From the NCBI RefSeq assembly GCF_021390395.1, contig NZ_JAJUWT010000001.1, positions 248,001 to 312,000 of the forward strand: a stretch of 64,000 nucleotides of DNA, read 5' to 3'. The translations under genes were made by a program, and so were the position numbers. Position 1 is the first letter of the stretch. Every line of letters starts with the position of its first letter. Under the pieces are notes generated by a model, which was not told the DNA's origin, searched no databases, and saw nothing but the letters and a program-made list of their open reading frames with translations. Of the stretch, positions 18,583 to 27,680 are shown piece after piece. This DNA is from Saccharothrix sp. S26. GTDB taxonomy: Bacteria; Actinomycetota; Actinomycetes; Mycobacteriales; Pseudonocardiaceae.

Positions 18583-19301
18583 CCCTCTTCGTCGTGCCGC
18601 CCGGAGATGAACTCCTGCACCCGGATCTTCACCCGGATGAGCGGCTGGCGGATGCGGGCCTCCCGGCGGTACGCCCGGCGCATCTTGCGCGAGCCCTCGG
18701 CGTACCGCCAGCGGGCCCACGGCGAGCCCGGACGGGCCAGCCGCACCGCGCCGATCTCGGGCAGCACGGGCACCAGCAGCCCGAGCAGCCCGGTCCACAC
18801 CTTGCCCTTGAGCAGCGCCACGATGGCGAACCCGAGGTTGACCAGGATGATCAGCACCCGCAGGGCCAGGCCCTCGCCGTAGAACTCCTCGTAGCCCAGC
18901 GGCCGGGCCCCGAGCAGCAGCAGGCCGGTCATCCCGATGGCCAGGAACACCGCGTCGACCGACAGTCGGCCGTCCTTGGTCCAGTACACGTCCCGCAGGT
19001 GCAGCAGCAACGCGAACTCGTCGAGCACCAGGGCCGCGCCGACGCCGAGCAACGCGGCTGCGGCAACCCGCACCCCGTGCTCCTCGTCGGGCGCGGCCAG
19101 CCCGATCACGCCGCCGAGCAGCATGAACACCGCGCCGAACACGACGTGGTGGATGTGCGTCCCACCAGGGGTGATGTTGCCCGGCCACCAGCGGACCTTG
19201 GCCCTGATCAGGCGCACGCTGATCCGGATGAAGACGAAGGTCAGCACCAGGCCGAGGAAGAAGAACAGCAGCCGGGCTTGGGCCAGGTGGAGCTCGTACA
19301 C
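18579..19301 (-). CDS. Multi-pass membrane protein downstream of the amyloid-motif protein
   Basis: A 240-residue protein from GTG 19301 with six hydrophobic segments (for example LLFFFLGLVLTFVFI, HHVVFGAVFMLLGGVIGL, ALLGVGAALVLDEFALLL, AVFLAIGMTGLLLLG, VLIILVNLGFAIVALL) and a long basic cytoplasmic tail (RRAYRREARIRQPLIRVKIRV). His residues cluster at THIHHVVFG. Conserved in actinobacteria as a hypothetical integral membrane protein. It starts 23 bp after the RHIM/BASS-motif gene on the same strand and is probably co-transcribed with it. The start is the first one in frame without shadowing that gene. Confidence 0.75.
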   Translation of the reverse strand: MYELHLAQARLLFFFLGLVLTFVFIRISVRLIRAKVRWWPGNITPGGTHIHHVVFGAVFMLLGGVIGLAAPDEEHGVRVAAAALLGVGAALVLDEFALLLHLRDVYWTKDGRLSVDAVFLAIGMTGLLLLGARPLGYEEFYGEGLALRVLIILVNLGFAIVALLKGKVWTGLLGLLVPVLPEIGAVRLARPGSPWARWRYAEGSRKMRRAYRREARIRQPLIRVKIRVQEFISGRHDEEG

Positions 19302-19324
19302 ACCACCATCTTCACCCGTCGGGA

Positions 19325-19657
19325 CTACTTGAAGGTGATGCCGCCCTGGATGTCGCCCGCCTGCACGACGTTGCCGTGCACGGTGCCGGACAGGTGGTTG
19401 GTCACCCGGCCCCTCTGCGTCACGGCGTGGTGGGCCCGCAGCTCGGACCCGAAGGCGGGATCGGACTCGACGGCCCGGTGCAGCGCCTCGCTCAGCGCGG
19501 CGACCTGAGGTGAGCCCTCCTCGGTGCCCTGGGCGGCGGTGAGCGCCGCGGTGGCCGCGGGATCGTCGGCGAACTTCGCCCGGACCAGCTCGTACAGGCC
19601 GGCGACGGCCCGCGAGGCGAGCGAAGCGGCGATGGAGACCAACATCGGTTCCGGCAT
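19325..19657 (-). CDS. Bell-like helical protein with C-terminal RHIM/BASS-type amyloid motif
   Basis: A 110-residue protein. Residues 1-76 are predicted helical, beginning with an amphipathic/hydrophobic helix (MLVSIAASLASRAVAGLYEL), which is the layout of Bell domains, bacterial analogues of fungal HeLo membrane-permeabilising domains. Residues 87-109 form the motif: NHLSGTV, then GNVVQAG, then QGGITF. This is the RHIM/PP-like bacterial amyloid signalling type, and the NB-ARC/TPR protein at 34145-36304 carries the same motif at residues 16-38 with 13 identical positions. The expected role is an effector that is templated into amyloid by the receptor and then attacks the membrane. The Bell assignment is by length and helix pattern, not by alignment. 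Confidence 0.75.
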   Translation of the reverse strand: MPEPMLVSIAASLASRAVAGLYELVRAKFADDPAATAALTAAQGTEEGSPQVAALSEALHRAVESDPAFGSELRAHHAVTQRGRVTNHLSGTVHGNVVQAGDIQGGITFK

Positions 19658-19902
19658 CGGGGACCCCCTGTGATCGCGGCCTCGCCCACCGTAGCAGTGC
19701 GACTCGCCGCATTCTTCCGCTCGACTGCCGGCGGGGAGTCGTGGTTGACTGTCTTCGGTCGTACCTTTCTGTGTTCGTGTTCCACCACGCTCGCGGAACG
19801 GAGTTGCGGGCGCCGAACTTTCCTCGCCAGGAAGGGCCGGGGCCCTAGCTGACCCGGTGGTCGCAAGCGCGATCCGGCACCTGTTAGAGGAGAAGTAGCA
19901 AG

Positions 19903-20109
19903 ATGGCAGTTCAGGGCACCGTCAAGTGGTTCAACGCGGAGAAGGGCTTCGGCTTCATCTCCCCGGACAACGGTGGCGCCGACGTGTTCGTGCACTACTC
20001 GGAGATCCAGAGCAACGGCTACCGCACCCTGGAAGAGAACCAGCGGGTGGAGTTCGAGATCGGCCAGGGCCAGAAGGGCCCGCAGGCGCAGACGGTTCGA
20101 CCGCTCTGA
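19903..20109 (+). CDS. Cold-shock protein (CspA family)
   Basis: A 68-residue single cold-shock domain with RNP1 KGFGFIS at residues 16-22 and RNP2 VFVHYSEI at residues 29-36. It binds single-stranded RNA/DNA and acts as an RNA chaperone in the cytoplasm. GAGGAGAAG precedes the ATG. The preceding 245 bp have no other gene and hold its promoter and leader. A strong hairpin terminator follows. Confidence 0.97.
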   Translation: MAVQGTVKWFNAEKGFGFISPDNGGADVFVHYSEIQSNGYRTLEENQRVEFEIGQGQKGPQAQTVRPL

Positions 20110-20142
20110 CCTAATCCGGGTCACCACCAGGACCTGGATCTT

Positions 20143-20186
20143 TTCGGGCCGCCACGCCTCGCAGCAGCGGGGTGTGGCGGCCCGAA
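20143..20186. terminator. Hairpin terminator of the cold-shock gene
   Basis: TTCGGGCCGCCAC (20143-20155) pairs perfectly with 20174-20186 around an 18-nt loop that can add further pairs. It lies 34 bp after the cold-shock stop and 31 bp from the stop of the convergent SnoaL-like gene, so it can serve both directions. A short T-run (TTTT, 20141-20144) precedes it, useful on the minus strand. Confidence 0.85.
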
Positions 20187-20216
20187 TCGTCTCTCCCGGG
20201 CCCTGCCCGGCCCCCG

Positions 20217-20636
20217 TCAGGCCCTCAGCGCGGCCGGCTGGCCGACCTGGCCGCCGTAGACCCGCTTGCCGACCAGCCGGGCGTCGTCGAAGACGAAGAA
20301 CGCCGTCGTGCGCACGCGGTAGGCCAGCCCGGTGGGCTGCTCGCCGCGCAGGCTGCCCAGGTGGGTGCCCCGCAGCTCCAGCTCCACGATCACCGCGTCG
20401 TCGGCGTGGTGCAGCTCCACGAGCGTGCTGCGCTGGTCCGGGAACGCGTCGCGGACGCGCGCGTAGTACCCGGCGACCTCGGCCCGCCCGTCGAACACCT
20501 GCCCGGTCGCCACGATCTCGCACCGCGGGTGGTCGAACGTGCCGACGGCGGTGTCGAACTCGTGCTCGTTCTCCGACTCGAGGTGCTCGAGGACGATCGC
20601 CTCCCGCAGGGCCCGCAGTGCCTTGGACGCGGTCAT
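20217..20636 (-). CDS. SnoaL/NTF2-like protein
   Basis: A 139-residue alpha+beta barrel protein from ATG 20636. The segments EHEFDTAVGTFDHPRCEIVATG, VAGYYARVRDAFPD and LGSLRGEQPTGLAYRVRTTAFFVFDD are typical of SnoaL-like polyketide cyclase/ester cyclase family members. These are small-molecule isomerases, hydratases or binding proteins; the specific substrate is not evident. It is downstream of the acyl-CoA dehydrogenase-like gene (71-bp gap) on the same strand and may share its transcript. Confidence 0.8.
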   Translation of the reverse strand: MTASKALRALREAIVLEHLESENEHEFDTAVGTFDHPRCEIVATGQVFDGRAEVAGYYARVRDAFPDQRSTLVELHHADDAVIVELELRGTHLGSLRGEQPTGLAYRVRTTAFFVFDDARLVGKRVYGGQVGQPAALRA

Positions 20637-20707
20637 GCGCGCACGAAACACGCACCCGGACCCACCAGTCAAGACGGCATCTGCGTGGAAGGCGGCGCGA
20701 GCAGGGC

Positions 20708-22414
20708 TCACGGGCGCATTTCGTAGGCCCCCGACAGCGCCGCCACCCGGCCCCAGACCCGCTCGAAGCGATCCCGGTCGACCACGGGCTTGCGCACCTG
20801 CTCGACCGCCCACGCCTGCTGGGCCTCGGTGGACGACGCCTTGCCGTGCAGCGCGACCGCGTAGGCGGAGAAGTCGCGCACCAGGACGTCGAACACCTGG
20901 TCCAGCACGTCGCCGTCCAGGTCGGTGATCCGGGCCTGCTCCAGCACGAGCCGGCCGTAGACGACCAGCGTGAACAGGTGACCGAGGTTGAGCAGGAAGT
21001 CCAGGTCCTTTTGCTGCTCGTCGTCGGGCGCGGCCGTGGTCAGCAAGGTGCGCAGCGCTCGGGCCTGCTCGTGGAAGCGGGCGACGTTCGGCACGTGCGC
21101 GTGGTCGCGGTAGGCGGTCTCCCAGTCGGGGAACCGGATCGCGCCCAACCCGCGGGCCGGGCCCTGGTGCCAGAAGAACTCGTCGTCGGCCGGGTCGTGC
21201 CTGGTCGGGACTTCGGCGTACTCGGCGGGCCGGAACAGGTAGTTGGGCATGAACTTGAGCACCAGCGCCAGGTTGACGTGGACCGTGCCCTCCAGCTTGG
21301 GCAGCGCGCGGATGTCGCGGGCGGCCATGGAGAAGTAGGTGTCCTTCTCGAAGCCCTTGGCCGCGATCACGTCCCAGAGCAGGTCGATCACCCGCTCGCC
21401 CTCGCTGGTGACCTTCATCTTGGTGATCGGGTTGAACAGCAGGTAGCGGCGGTCCTCGGGGGAGGCGCTGCGGAAGTAGTCCACCGAGCGGTCGGCGAAC
21501 AGCTTCATGGCGACCAGCCGGGCGTAGGCGTCGACGAAGTTCTGCCGGACGTGCGGGAAGTCGGTCACCCGCTTGCCGTAGAGGATCCGGTTGTGCGCGT
21601 GGGTGATGGCCTCGTAGAACGCGTGCTCGTTGATGCCGATCGAGGCCGTGCACAGGTTGAACTTGCCCACGTTGACCGTGTTGAGGGCGGCGCTGAACGC
21701 CTCGGGGCCGGTGTGCAGGACGTCGTCCGGGGTGACGGGGTAGTCGTGCAGGCGGAACTCGCTGACGAACATCTGCGAGTCGACCACGTTCTTGACCAGC
21801 TCGAACTTCTCGTGCTGCGAGTCGACGGCGAAGAACACGTACCCGTCCGGGCCCTCGACGTCCGCGCGGCGGCCGAAGACCGACACCATCCCCGCCACGT
21901 TGCCGTTGCCGATGTAGTACTTGCCGCCGGACGCGGTGAAGCCGGTGGCGGTGGGCGTCAGCACCATGTCGGTGGAGTAGACGTCCGCGCCGTGCTCCTT
22001 CTCCGACAGCCCGAACGCGAAGACCGCGCCCCGGTCGAGCAGCTCGGCGGCCTTCTTGCGGGCCACCGCGTTGTCGCTCATCCAGATCGGGCCGAGGCCG
22101 AGCACGGTGACCTGCCAGGCGTACCAGTACTGCAGGCCGTAGAAGCCAAGCACCTCGCTCAGCGCGGCGTTGCGGGCGGCGTCCCAGCGCTTGTCCGGGT
22201 TCCCGTCGGCCTCGGCGGCGGGCGTGCAGAAGGTCGCGAACAGCTTCTCGCGCGCGACGAAGTCCAGGAACTCGGTGTACCAGACCTTCGCCTGGTCGTC
22301 GGCGATCAGGCGGCGCTTGCCGCGCTCCTCGAACCAGTCGACGGTCGCGCGCAGCAGGCGGCGGCTCTCCGCGTCCAGGTGGCCGAAGTCGTGGGTGTGG
22401 GGATCGAACAGCAC
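20708..22414 (-). CDS. Acyl-CoA dehydrogenase/oxidase-family flavoprotein
   Basis: A 568-residue protein from GTG 22414 (AGGGAG upstream); open reading continues upstream to 22567 but without a good start. It has the acyl-CoA dehydrogenase fold: FGLSEKEHGADVYSTDM and TGFTASGGKYYIGNG for FAD and substrate binding, then helical domains through VVYGRLVLEQARI. At this length it resembles the acyl-CoA oxidase-like branch more than the 380-residue dehydrogenases. It would oxidise an acyl-CoA to the enoyl-CoA. Substrate chain length unknown. Confidence 0.85.
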   Translation of the reverse strand: MLFDPHTHDFGHLDAESRRLLRATVDWFEERGKRRLIADDQAKVWYTEFLDFVAREKLFATFCTPAAEADGNPDKRWDAARNAALSEVLGFYGLQYWYAWQVTVLGLGPIWMSDNAVARKKAAELLDRGAVFAFGLSEKEHGADVYSTDMVLTPTATGFTASGGKYYIGNGNVAGMVSVFGRRADVEGPDGYVFFAVDSQHEKFELVKNVVDSQMFVSEFRLHDYPVTPDDVLHTGPEAFSAALNTVNVGKFNLCTASIGINEHAFYEAITHAHNRILYGKRVTDFPHVRQNFVDAYARLVAMKLFADRSVDYFRSASPEDRRYLLFNPITKMKVTSEGERVIDLLWDVIAAKGFEKDTYFSMAARDIRALPKLEGTVHVNLALVLKFMPNYLFRPAEYAEVPTRHDPADDEFFWHQGPARGLGAIRFPDWETAYRDHAHVPNVARFHEQARALRTLLTTAAPDDEQQKDLDFLLNLGHLFTLVVYGRLVLEQARITDLDGDVLDQVFDVLVRDFSAYAVALHGKASSTEAQQAWAVEQVRKPVVDRDRFERVWGRVAALSGAYEMRP

Positions 22415-22538
22415 CGGGGTTCTCCCTTCGTCGCCGCCGCACGCTACCAGTCGGTAACTTGTCCGGCTCGCGCGCTGGGGACGCGAGTGTCGGTGCCCGC
22501 GCGTAGTGTGCTGCGCGTCACAGACCGAGGAGTACGCC

Positions 22539-23603
22539 ATGCATTTGCTCGCCATCGGCACCCGCAAGGGCCTGTGGCTCGCGACCAGCGCCGACCGCGC
22601 GTCGTGGAGCCTCAGCGGACCGCACCACCCGATGACCGAGGTCTACGCGGTCGCGATCGACCACCGCCGCGACCGGCCGCGGCTGCTGGTCGGCACCAGC
22701 AGCTCCCACTTCGGGCCGACCGTCGTGACCAGCGACGACCTCGGCGTGACGTGGGACGAGCCGGACCACGCGCCGATCGCGTTCCCGGCCGACACCTCGC
22801 TGGAACGGGTGTGGCAGCTCGCGCTGACACCCGACCCGGAGGTCGTGTACGCGGGCACGCAGCCGTCCGCGCTGTTCCGCTCGGAGGACGGCGGCCGGAC
22901 GTACTCGCTGGTGGAGGGCTTGTGGAAGCACCCGCACCGCGAGCAGTGGGGCGCGGGGTTCGGCGGGCAGGCCGTCCACACCGTGCTGCCCGACCCGGTC
23001 GACCCGCTGAAGCTGACCGTGGCCATGTCCACCGGCGGCGTGTACCGGACGTTCGACGGCGGGTCGTCGTGGGAGGCGAGCAACACCGGGATCAAGGCGT
23101 ACTTCCTGCCCGACCCGTACCCGGAGTTCGGCCAGTGCGTGCACAAGGTGAGCAGGCACCCGTCCCGGCCGGAGCGGCTGTTCCTGCAGAACCACCACGG
23201 CGTGTACCGGTCGGACGACGCGGGCGGCACGTGGACGTCGATCGCGGACGGCCTGCCCGCCGACTTCGGCTTCGCCATGGTCAGCCACCCGCACGACCCG
23301 GACGTGATCTACAACTTCCCGCTGACCGCGGACGGCGAGCGCTTCCCGCCTGGGGGCCGGTGCGCGGTGTACCGGTCGGCGGACGCCGGGGCGTCGTGGG
23401 AGGCGCTGCGCGAGGGCCTGCCGGACGGCTTCTGGACGGCCGTGATGCGTGACGCGATGTGCGTGGACGCGGCGCGACCGGCCGGCGTCTACTTCGGGTC
23501 GCGCTCGGGTGAGGTGTACGCCAGCGCGGACGAGGGCGAGAGCTGGCAGCGGATCGCCGAGCACCTGCCCGACGTGGTGTGCGTGCGCGCGGCGGAGGTG
23601 TGA
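22539..23603 (+). CDS. BNR/sialidase-like beta-propeller protein
   Basis: A 354-residue protein from ATG 22539 (GAGGAG upstream). Asp-box/BNR repeats recur: SDDLGVTWDE, SEDGGRTYSL, TFDGGSSWEA, SDDAGGTWTS, SADAGASWEA and SADEGESWQR, i.e. S-x-D-x-G-x-T/S-W, consistent with a six-bladed propeller. Such proteins are often annotated as exo-alpha-sialidase or photosynthesis/glycosidase-like, but the sialidase Arg triad is not evident, and there is no signal peptide, so a cytoplasmic binding role is likely. It ends 1 bp before a MoaD/ThiS gene and the two are surely co-transcribed. Confidence 0.85.
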   Translation: MHLLAIGTRKGLWLATSADRASWSLSGPHHPMTEVYAVAIDHRRDRPRLLVGTSSSHFGPTVVTSDDLGVTWDEPDHAPIAFPADTSLERVWQLALTPDPEVVYAGTQPSALFRSEDGGRTYSLVEGLWKHPHREQWGAGFGGQAVHTVLPDPVDPLKLTVAMSTGGVYRTFDGGSSWEASNTGIKAYFLPDPYPEFGQCVHKVSRHPSRPERLFLQNHHGVYRSDDAGGTWTSIADGLPADFGFAMVSHPHDPDVIYNFPLTADGERFPPGGRCAVYRSADAGASWEALREGLPDGFWTAVMRDAMCVDAARPAGVYFGSRSGEVYASADEGESWQRIAEHLPDVVCVRAAEV

Positions 23604-23604
23604 C

Positions 23605-23889
23605 GTGCGGGTGCTCGTGCTGATCCCCGGGCCGCTGCGGCAGACGGCGGGCAACCAGGCGAAGCTGGAGGTCGACCTGCCGGAGCCCGCCACGCTGGGC
23701 GCGCTGCTCGACCACCTGGCCGAGCGCTACCCGCTGCTGGACCGCCGGTTGCGCGACGAACGGGCCGGCCTGCGCCGTTACGTGAACTTCTACGTGGACG
23801 GCGAGGAGTGCCGCCGCCTGTCCGGCCCGGACACCTCGCTGGGCCCGGATGCGGAGGTGCGGATCCTGCCTTCTGTCGCGGGTGGGTGA
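23605..23889 (+). CDS. MoaD/ThiS-family ubiquitin-like sulfur carrier
   Basis: A 94-residue beta-grasp protein from GTG 23605, directly after the BNR-protein stop. VRVLVLIPGPLRQTAGN starts the fold, TLGALLDHLAERYP is the central helix and the chain ends VAGG, the diglycine that is activated by an E1-like enzyme and thiocarboxylated. The coupling to a beta-propeller partner recurs in actinobacteria, so the pair may use sulfur transfer in an unassigned pathway rather than molybdopterin synthesis; no MoaE or ThiG gene is near. Confidence 0.88.
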   Translation: MRVLVLIPGPLRQTAGNQAKLEVDLPEPATLGALLDHLAERYPLLDRRLRDERAGLRRYVNFYVDGEECRRLSGPDTSLGPDAEVRILPSVAGG

Positions 23890-23935
23890 GCGCGGTTCGG
23901 TCGCTCGACGTGGCGGTCGGGCGCGGGGCGGTGCG

Positions 23936-24748
23936 CTACTCGGCCAGCCGCCGGTAGAGCGGGCGCAGCGCCTCGGTCACCGACCGGCCGTCCACGACGA
24001 GCGGTTCGAGCTGGTCGAGCAGCGCGTCCGGGCGGCCGGCCGCGGTCTCGGGGAGGTCCGGCACGACTTCGGCCACCTTCGGCCGTACCCAGAAGCTCTC
24101 GAACGAGTCCTCACTCGGTTCCGGATGCGGCTCGGGTTCCTCGGGCGGGACGGGCGCGCGCAGCTCGCGCAACCGGTCCAGCAGGTCCTCGCGGGACCGC
24201 CCGCGCCAGGCCAGGATCTCGAACGGGTCGGTGTCGAACGACTCGGCGAGCAGGTAGCAGGTGGCGGCGAGGTGCTTGCACGGCACCTCCCAGTCCGGGC
24301 ACGTGCAGTCCATGTGCAGCTCGCGCATCGTGCCGGGGAACAGGGTCAGGCCCAGGTCGGCGAACACGTCCTCGATCTCCGGCGGCATCTCGCCGGCCAG
24401 CAGCTTGGCCGCGAAGATCGCCCGGTCGGCCAACGCGTGCTCGATGCGCCGCCAGTCGTCGTCGCTGAACTTCCGCACCCCGATCCGCGCCCGGTACGGC
24501 TCCGGCCGCGTCCCGGTCACCAGGGCCACCACCAGGCTCGTCGACAGGGACAGGCTCATCACCTGGCCCGTGCGGGCGTAGGCGCGGCCGCGGGCGAGCC
24601 GGCCCGCCATGCCGAACGACTCCAGCACCTCCAGGAACCGGCGCGACCACCAGGTCTGCGCGATGTCGCCCCGCTTGCTGCGCAACGTGAGGCCGCCCTC
24701 GACCCGGATCGGGCGCGACGGCGGGCGGTAGCCGTGCCAGTCAGTCAC
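23936..24748 (-). CDS. SWIM zinc-finger protein
   Basis: A 270-residue protein from GTG 24748. The SWIM motif CTCPDWEVPCKH (CxC...CxH, about residues 148-159) is complete. The N-terminal part contains RSKRGDIAQTWWSRRFLEVLE, common to the SWIM proteins paired with SNF2 helicases in actinobacteria. It overlaps the upstream SNF2 gene by 8 bp, so the two are translationally coupled and probably act as one complex on DNA. Confidence 0.92.
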   Translation of the reverse strand: MTDWHGYRPPSRPIRVEGGLTLRSKRGDIAQTWWSRRFLEVLESFGMAGRLARGRAYARTGQVMSLSLSTSLVVALVTGTRPEPYRARIGVRKFSDDDWRRIEHALADRAIFAAKLLAGEMPPEIEDVFADLGLTLFPGTMRELHMDCTCPDWEVPCKHLAATCYLLAESFDTDPFEILAWRGRSREDLLDRLRELRAPVPPEEPEPHPEPSEDSFESFWVRPKVAEVVPDLPETAAGRPDALLDQLEPLVVDGRSVTEALRPLYRRLAE

Positions 24749-27680
24749 CGACGGCCTCCCCGGACAGGGCGAACAGCTCGCGCAGCTCGCCGGTGGACAG
24801 CTCGGTCAGCCAGTCCTCGCCCGCGCCGACCACGAGCTGCGCCAAGCCGCGCTTCTCCTCGATCATCCGGTCGATGCGCTCCTCCAGCGTGCCGACGCAG
24901 ACGAACTTGCGCACCTGCACGTGGTGGCGCTGGCCGATGCGGAACGCCCGGTCCGTGGCCTGGTCCTCGACCGCCGGGTTCCACCAGCGGTCGAGGTGGA
25001 TGACGTGGTTGGCGGCGGTGAGGTTCAAACCCGTGCCACCCGCCTTCAGCGACAGCACGAAGATCGACGGGCCGTCCGGGTCCTGGAACCGCCGCACCAT
25101 CTCGTCGCGCTGCCGCTTCGACGTGCCGCCGTGCAGGTAGAGGACCTCGGTGTCGAAGCGGGCGGCCAGGTGCGGCACGACCAGGGAGCCGAAGGCGGTG
25201 AACTGGGTGAAGCACAGCGCCTTGTCACCGTCGGCCAGCGCCTCGTCCAGCACCTCCTCCAGCCGGGCGAGCTTGCCCGAACGACCGGCGACGCGCGAAC
25301 CGTCACCGAGGAGCTGCGCCGGGTGGTTGCACACCTGCTTGAGCCGGGACATCGTGGCCAGGACCAGGCCCTTGCGCTTGACGCCCTCCGCTTCGGCGAT
25401 CTTGGCCAGCATGTCGTCCACCACGGCCTGGTAGAGCGTGGCCTGTTCGGGGGTCAGCGTGCACAGCTGCTTGACCTCGATCTTGTCCGGCAGGTCGGTG
25501 ATGATCCGCGGGTCGGTCTTGAGGCGGCGCAGCACGAACGGGCCGGTGATGCGGCGCAGGCGGACGGCGGCGTCCTCGTCGTGGTGGCGTTCGATGGGGA
25601 CGGCGAAGCGGGCGCGGAACGTGTTGACCGTGCCGAGGACGCCGGGGTTGACGAAGTCCATGATCGACCACAGCTCGGCCAACCGGTTCTCCACCGGCGT
25701 GCCGGTCAGCGCGACCCGGTGCCGTGCGGGCAGCGCGCGGACCACCTGGGACTGCCGGGTGGAGCTGTTCTTGACGTTCTGCGCCTCGTCCAGCACGACC
25801 CGGTCCCACCTGACCTCGGCGAGCTTGCCGGCGTCCCGGGCGACGACCGCGTAGGTGGTGATGACCAGGTCGCAGTCGGTGTCGAGGGCGCGGCCGGAGC
25901 CGTGGTAGACGCGGACGTCGAGGTCGGGCGTGAAGCGGGCGGCCTCCCGCTGCCAGTTGCCGACCACCGACATGGGGCAGACCAGCAACGTCGGCAGCCG
26001 CTTGCCGTGCGCGCGGTTGTGCGCCTCCAGCGCGAGCAGTTGGACCGTCTTGCCCAGGCCCATGTCGTCGGCCAGGCACGCGCCCAGGCCCAGCCGGTCG
26101 AGGAACGCGAGCCAGGCCAGGCCGCGTTGCTGGTAGGGGCGCAGTTCGGCGACCAGGCCGGGCGGGTGCCCGACCGGTTCTAGGTGGTGCTCGACCTCGC
26201 CGGACAGCAGGTCGCCGAGCCAGCCGGTGGCGCTGACGCCGGTGAGCGGGAGGGGCAGGTCAGCGTCCTCGGGGTGCAGGCCGGAGTGCAGGAGGACCTG
26301 CGCGGCCGTCATCTGCCCGCCGCCGCGCTTGAGGAAGGCGAGACCGGCGGCGAGGCGTTTCGGGTCGACGTGCACCCACTGGCCGCGGACCCGGACCAAC
26401 GGCACCTTGGCCTGGGCGAGGGACTGCAACTCGGCTTCGGTCAGCCGCTCGTCGCCGACGGCCAGTTCCCACCGGTAGTCGACCAGGACTTTCAGCCCGA
26501 GCTCGCTCTCCTTGGCGACCTGCCCGGCCGTGCCGCGGCTGGTGGCCGTGAGCCGGAGCCCGAGCCGGTGGGGTTGCCGCCACCACGAGGGCAGCATCAC
26601 GCCGAAGCCCGCCTCCGCCAGCACCGCCGCGTGCTGGAGGAAGTCGTACGCGCCCTCGACGTCCAGCTCCAACTCCACGGGCCGCCGTGCGGACAACGCC
26701 CGGTCCAGGGCCGGGTAGAGCCGCCCCGCCCGCCCGAGGTCGCCGAGCAGCACGTCCTCGGGCCGGCTGACCCACCGCCGCAGCACCGCGTCCTGCTTGT
26801 GCCACAACTGCTCGGCCGTCACCACCACGCTGGGCTCGTCCACGGCCTGCAACAGGAACTCGACCCGCCACCCGTCCTTCGCCATGCCGCCCTGGTCGGG
26901 CGTGCTGAGCCGGAAGCACGTCCGAACAGGACTCTGCCCCAACCCGCTCGCCCGCCACGCCGCCACCTTGGACCGCAAGGCCCCCGCGTCCCCGATGACC
27001 CGCGGCTCACCGACCAACGACCCCAACCACCGCCCGACCACGCCCTCGCTGCCGGGGCGCTGCCCCCGCAACGCGGCCCTCACCCCGCGGTCCACCGCCC
27101 GGTCCAGTACTTCTTCGACCAGGTCACCGCCCACATCGGACCCCCGGAACGACGGCGGCGCACTGGCCCGCAACGCCGCGTAACGCAACGCGTCCACCCC
27201 GGACGACGCACTGCGCCACCGCCCGAAACCACCACCGTCAACCGACGGCAGGACCCGCCCCCGCCGCACCAGCTCGGCCGCGAACCCCAACACATCACCG
27301 AGGAACTTCCCCGACGCACCAACCCGACAATCGGGCAACCCCTCAAGCACCACCTCGTCCACCCAAACGACGGGCACCACCCACTCCCGCCACCGAACCA
27401 CCCCACGCCGACCGCCCTCCCGAACCAACTCGGGCGACGCGACAGGCCCACCAGCCGAAGAAGGCAACCGAACGGAAACCTCCCCGACCACCCCACCAAC
27501 CAACTCCTGAAGCCCTTCCCCACCAACCGCAAACGGGTGCCTCACCGCCCGCCGCGGCAACCGCCCACCAACGCGCCCCGGCAACCGAGAATCCTCAGCC
27601 CAAACCCCAACCCGCCCACCACTCACGCCCAACGCGTGCAACACCAACACCCCAGCACTATGCGCCCCACCAACCACCAC
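24741..27680 (-). CDS. SNF2/HepA-family DEXH ATPase
   Basis: A 979-residue protein. The C-terminal two-thirds carry the SNF2 helicase motifs: DDMGLGKTVQ (I), LLVCPMSVVGNW (Ia), VLDEAQNVKN (II, DEAQ), ALTGTPVENRL (III), LCFTQFTAFGSL (IV), SLKAGGTGLNLTAA (V) and DRAFRIGQ (VI). The N-terminal part includes a bacterial SNF2_N-like domain. It translocates on duplex DNA and may displace RNA polymerase or other proteins. The first 200 codons are strongly G/T-rich on the coding strand (GVVGRW-like stretches), unlike the helicase core. GTG 27680 is used but GTG 27650 is an equal alternative. Confidence 0.92.
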   Translation of the reverse strand: MVVGGAHSAGVLVLHALGVSGGRVGVWAEDSRLPGRVGGRLPRRAVRHPFAVGGEGLQELVGGVVGEVSVRLPSSAGGPVASPELVREGGRRGVVRWREWVVPVVWVDEVVLEGLPDCRVGASGKFLGDVLGFAAELVRRGRVLPSVDGGGFGRWRSASSGVDALRYAALRASAPPSFRGSDVGGDLVEEVLDRAVDRGVRAALRGQRPGSEGVVGRWLGSLVGEPRVIGDAGALRSKVAAWRASGLGQSPVRTCFRLSTPDQGGMAKDGWRVEFLLQAVDEPSVVVTAEQLWHKQDAVLRRWVSRPEDVLLGDLGRAGRLYPALDRALSARRPVELELDVEGAYDFLQHAAVLAEAGFGVMLPSWWRQPHRLGLRLTATSRGTAGQVAKESELGLKVLVDYRWELAVGDERLTEAELQSLAQAKVPLVRVRGQWVHVDPKRLAAGLAFLKRGGGQMTAAQVLLHSGLHPEDADLPLPLTGVSATGWLGDLLSGEVEHHLEPVGHPPGLVAELRPYQQRGLAWLAFLDRLGLGACLADDMGLGKTVQLLALEAHNRAHGKRLPTLLVCPMSVVGNWQREAARFTPDLDVRVYHGSGRALDTDCDLVITTYAVVARDAGKLAEVRWDRVVLDEAQNVKNSSTRQSQVVRALPARHRVALTGTPVENRLAELWSIMDFVNPGVLGTVNTFRARFAVPIERHHDEDAAVRLRRITGPFVLRRLKTDPRIITDLPDKIEVKQLCTLTPEQATLYQAVVDDMLAKIAEAEGVKRKGLVLATMSRLKQVCNHPAQLLGDGSRVAGRSGKLARLEEVLDEALADGDKALCFTQFTAFGSLVVPHLAARFDTEVLYLHGGTSKRQRDEMVRRFQDPDGPSIFVLSLKAGGTGLNLTAANHVIHLDRWWNPAVEDQATDRAFRIGQRHHVQVRKFVCVGTLEERIDRMIEEKRGLAQLVVGAGEDWLTELSTGELRELFALSGEAVGD

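Noticed and set aside
19973..23452. Plus-strand open frame of 1159 codons through the SnoaL and acyl-CoA dehydrogenase region
   Set aside because: Antisense shadow of well-recognised minus-strand genes; Arg/Val/Gly-rich translation without motifs.
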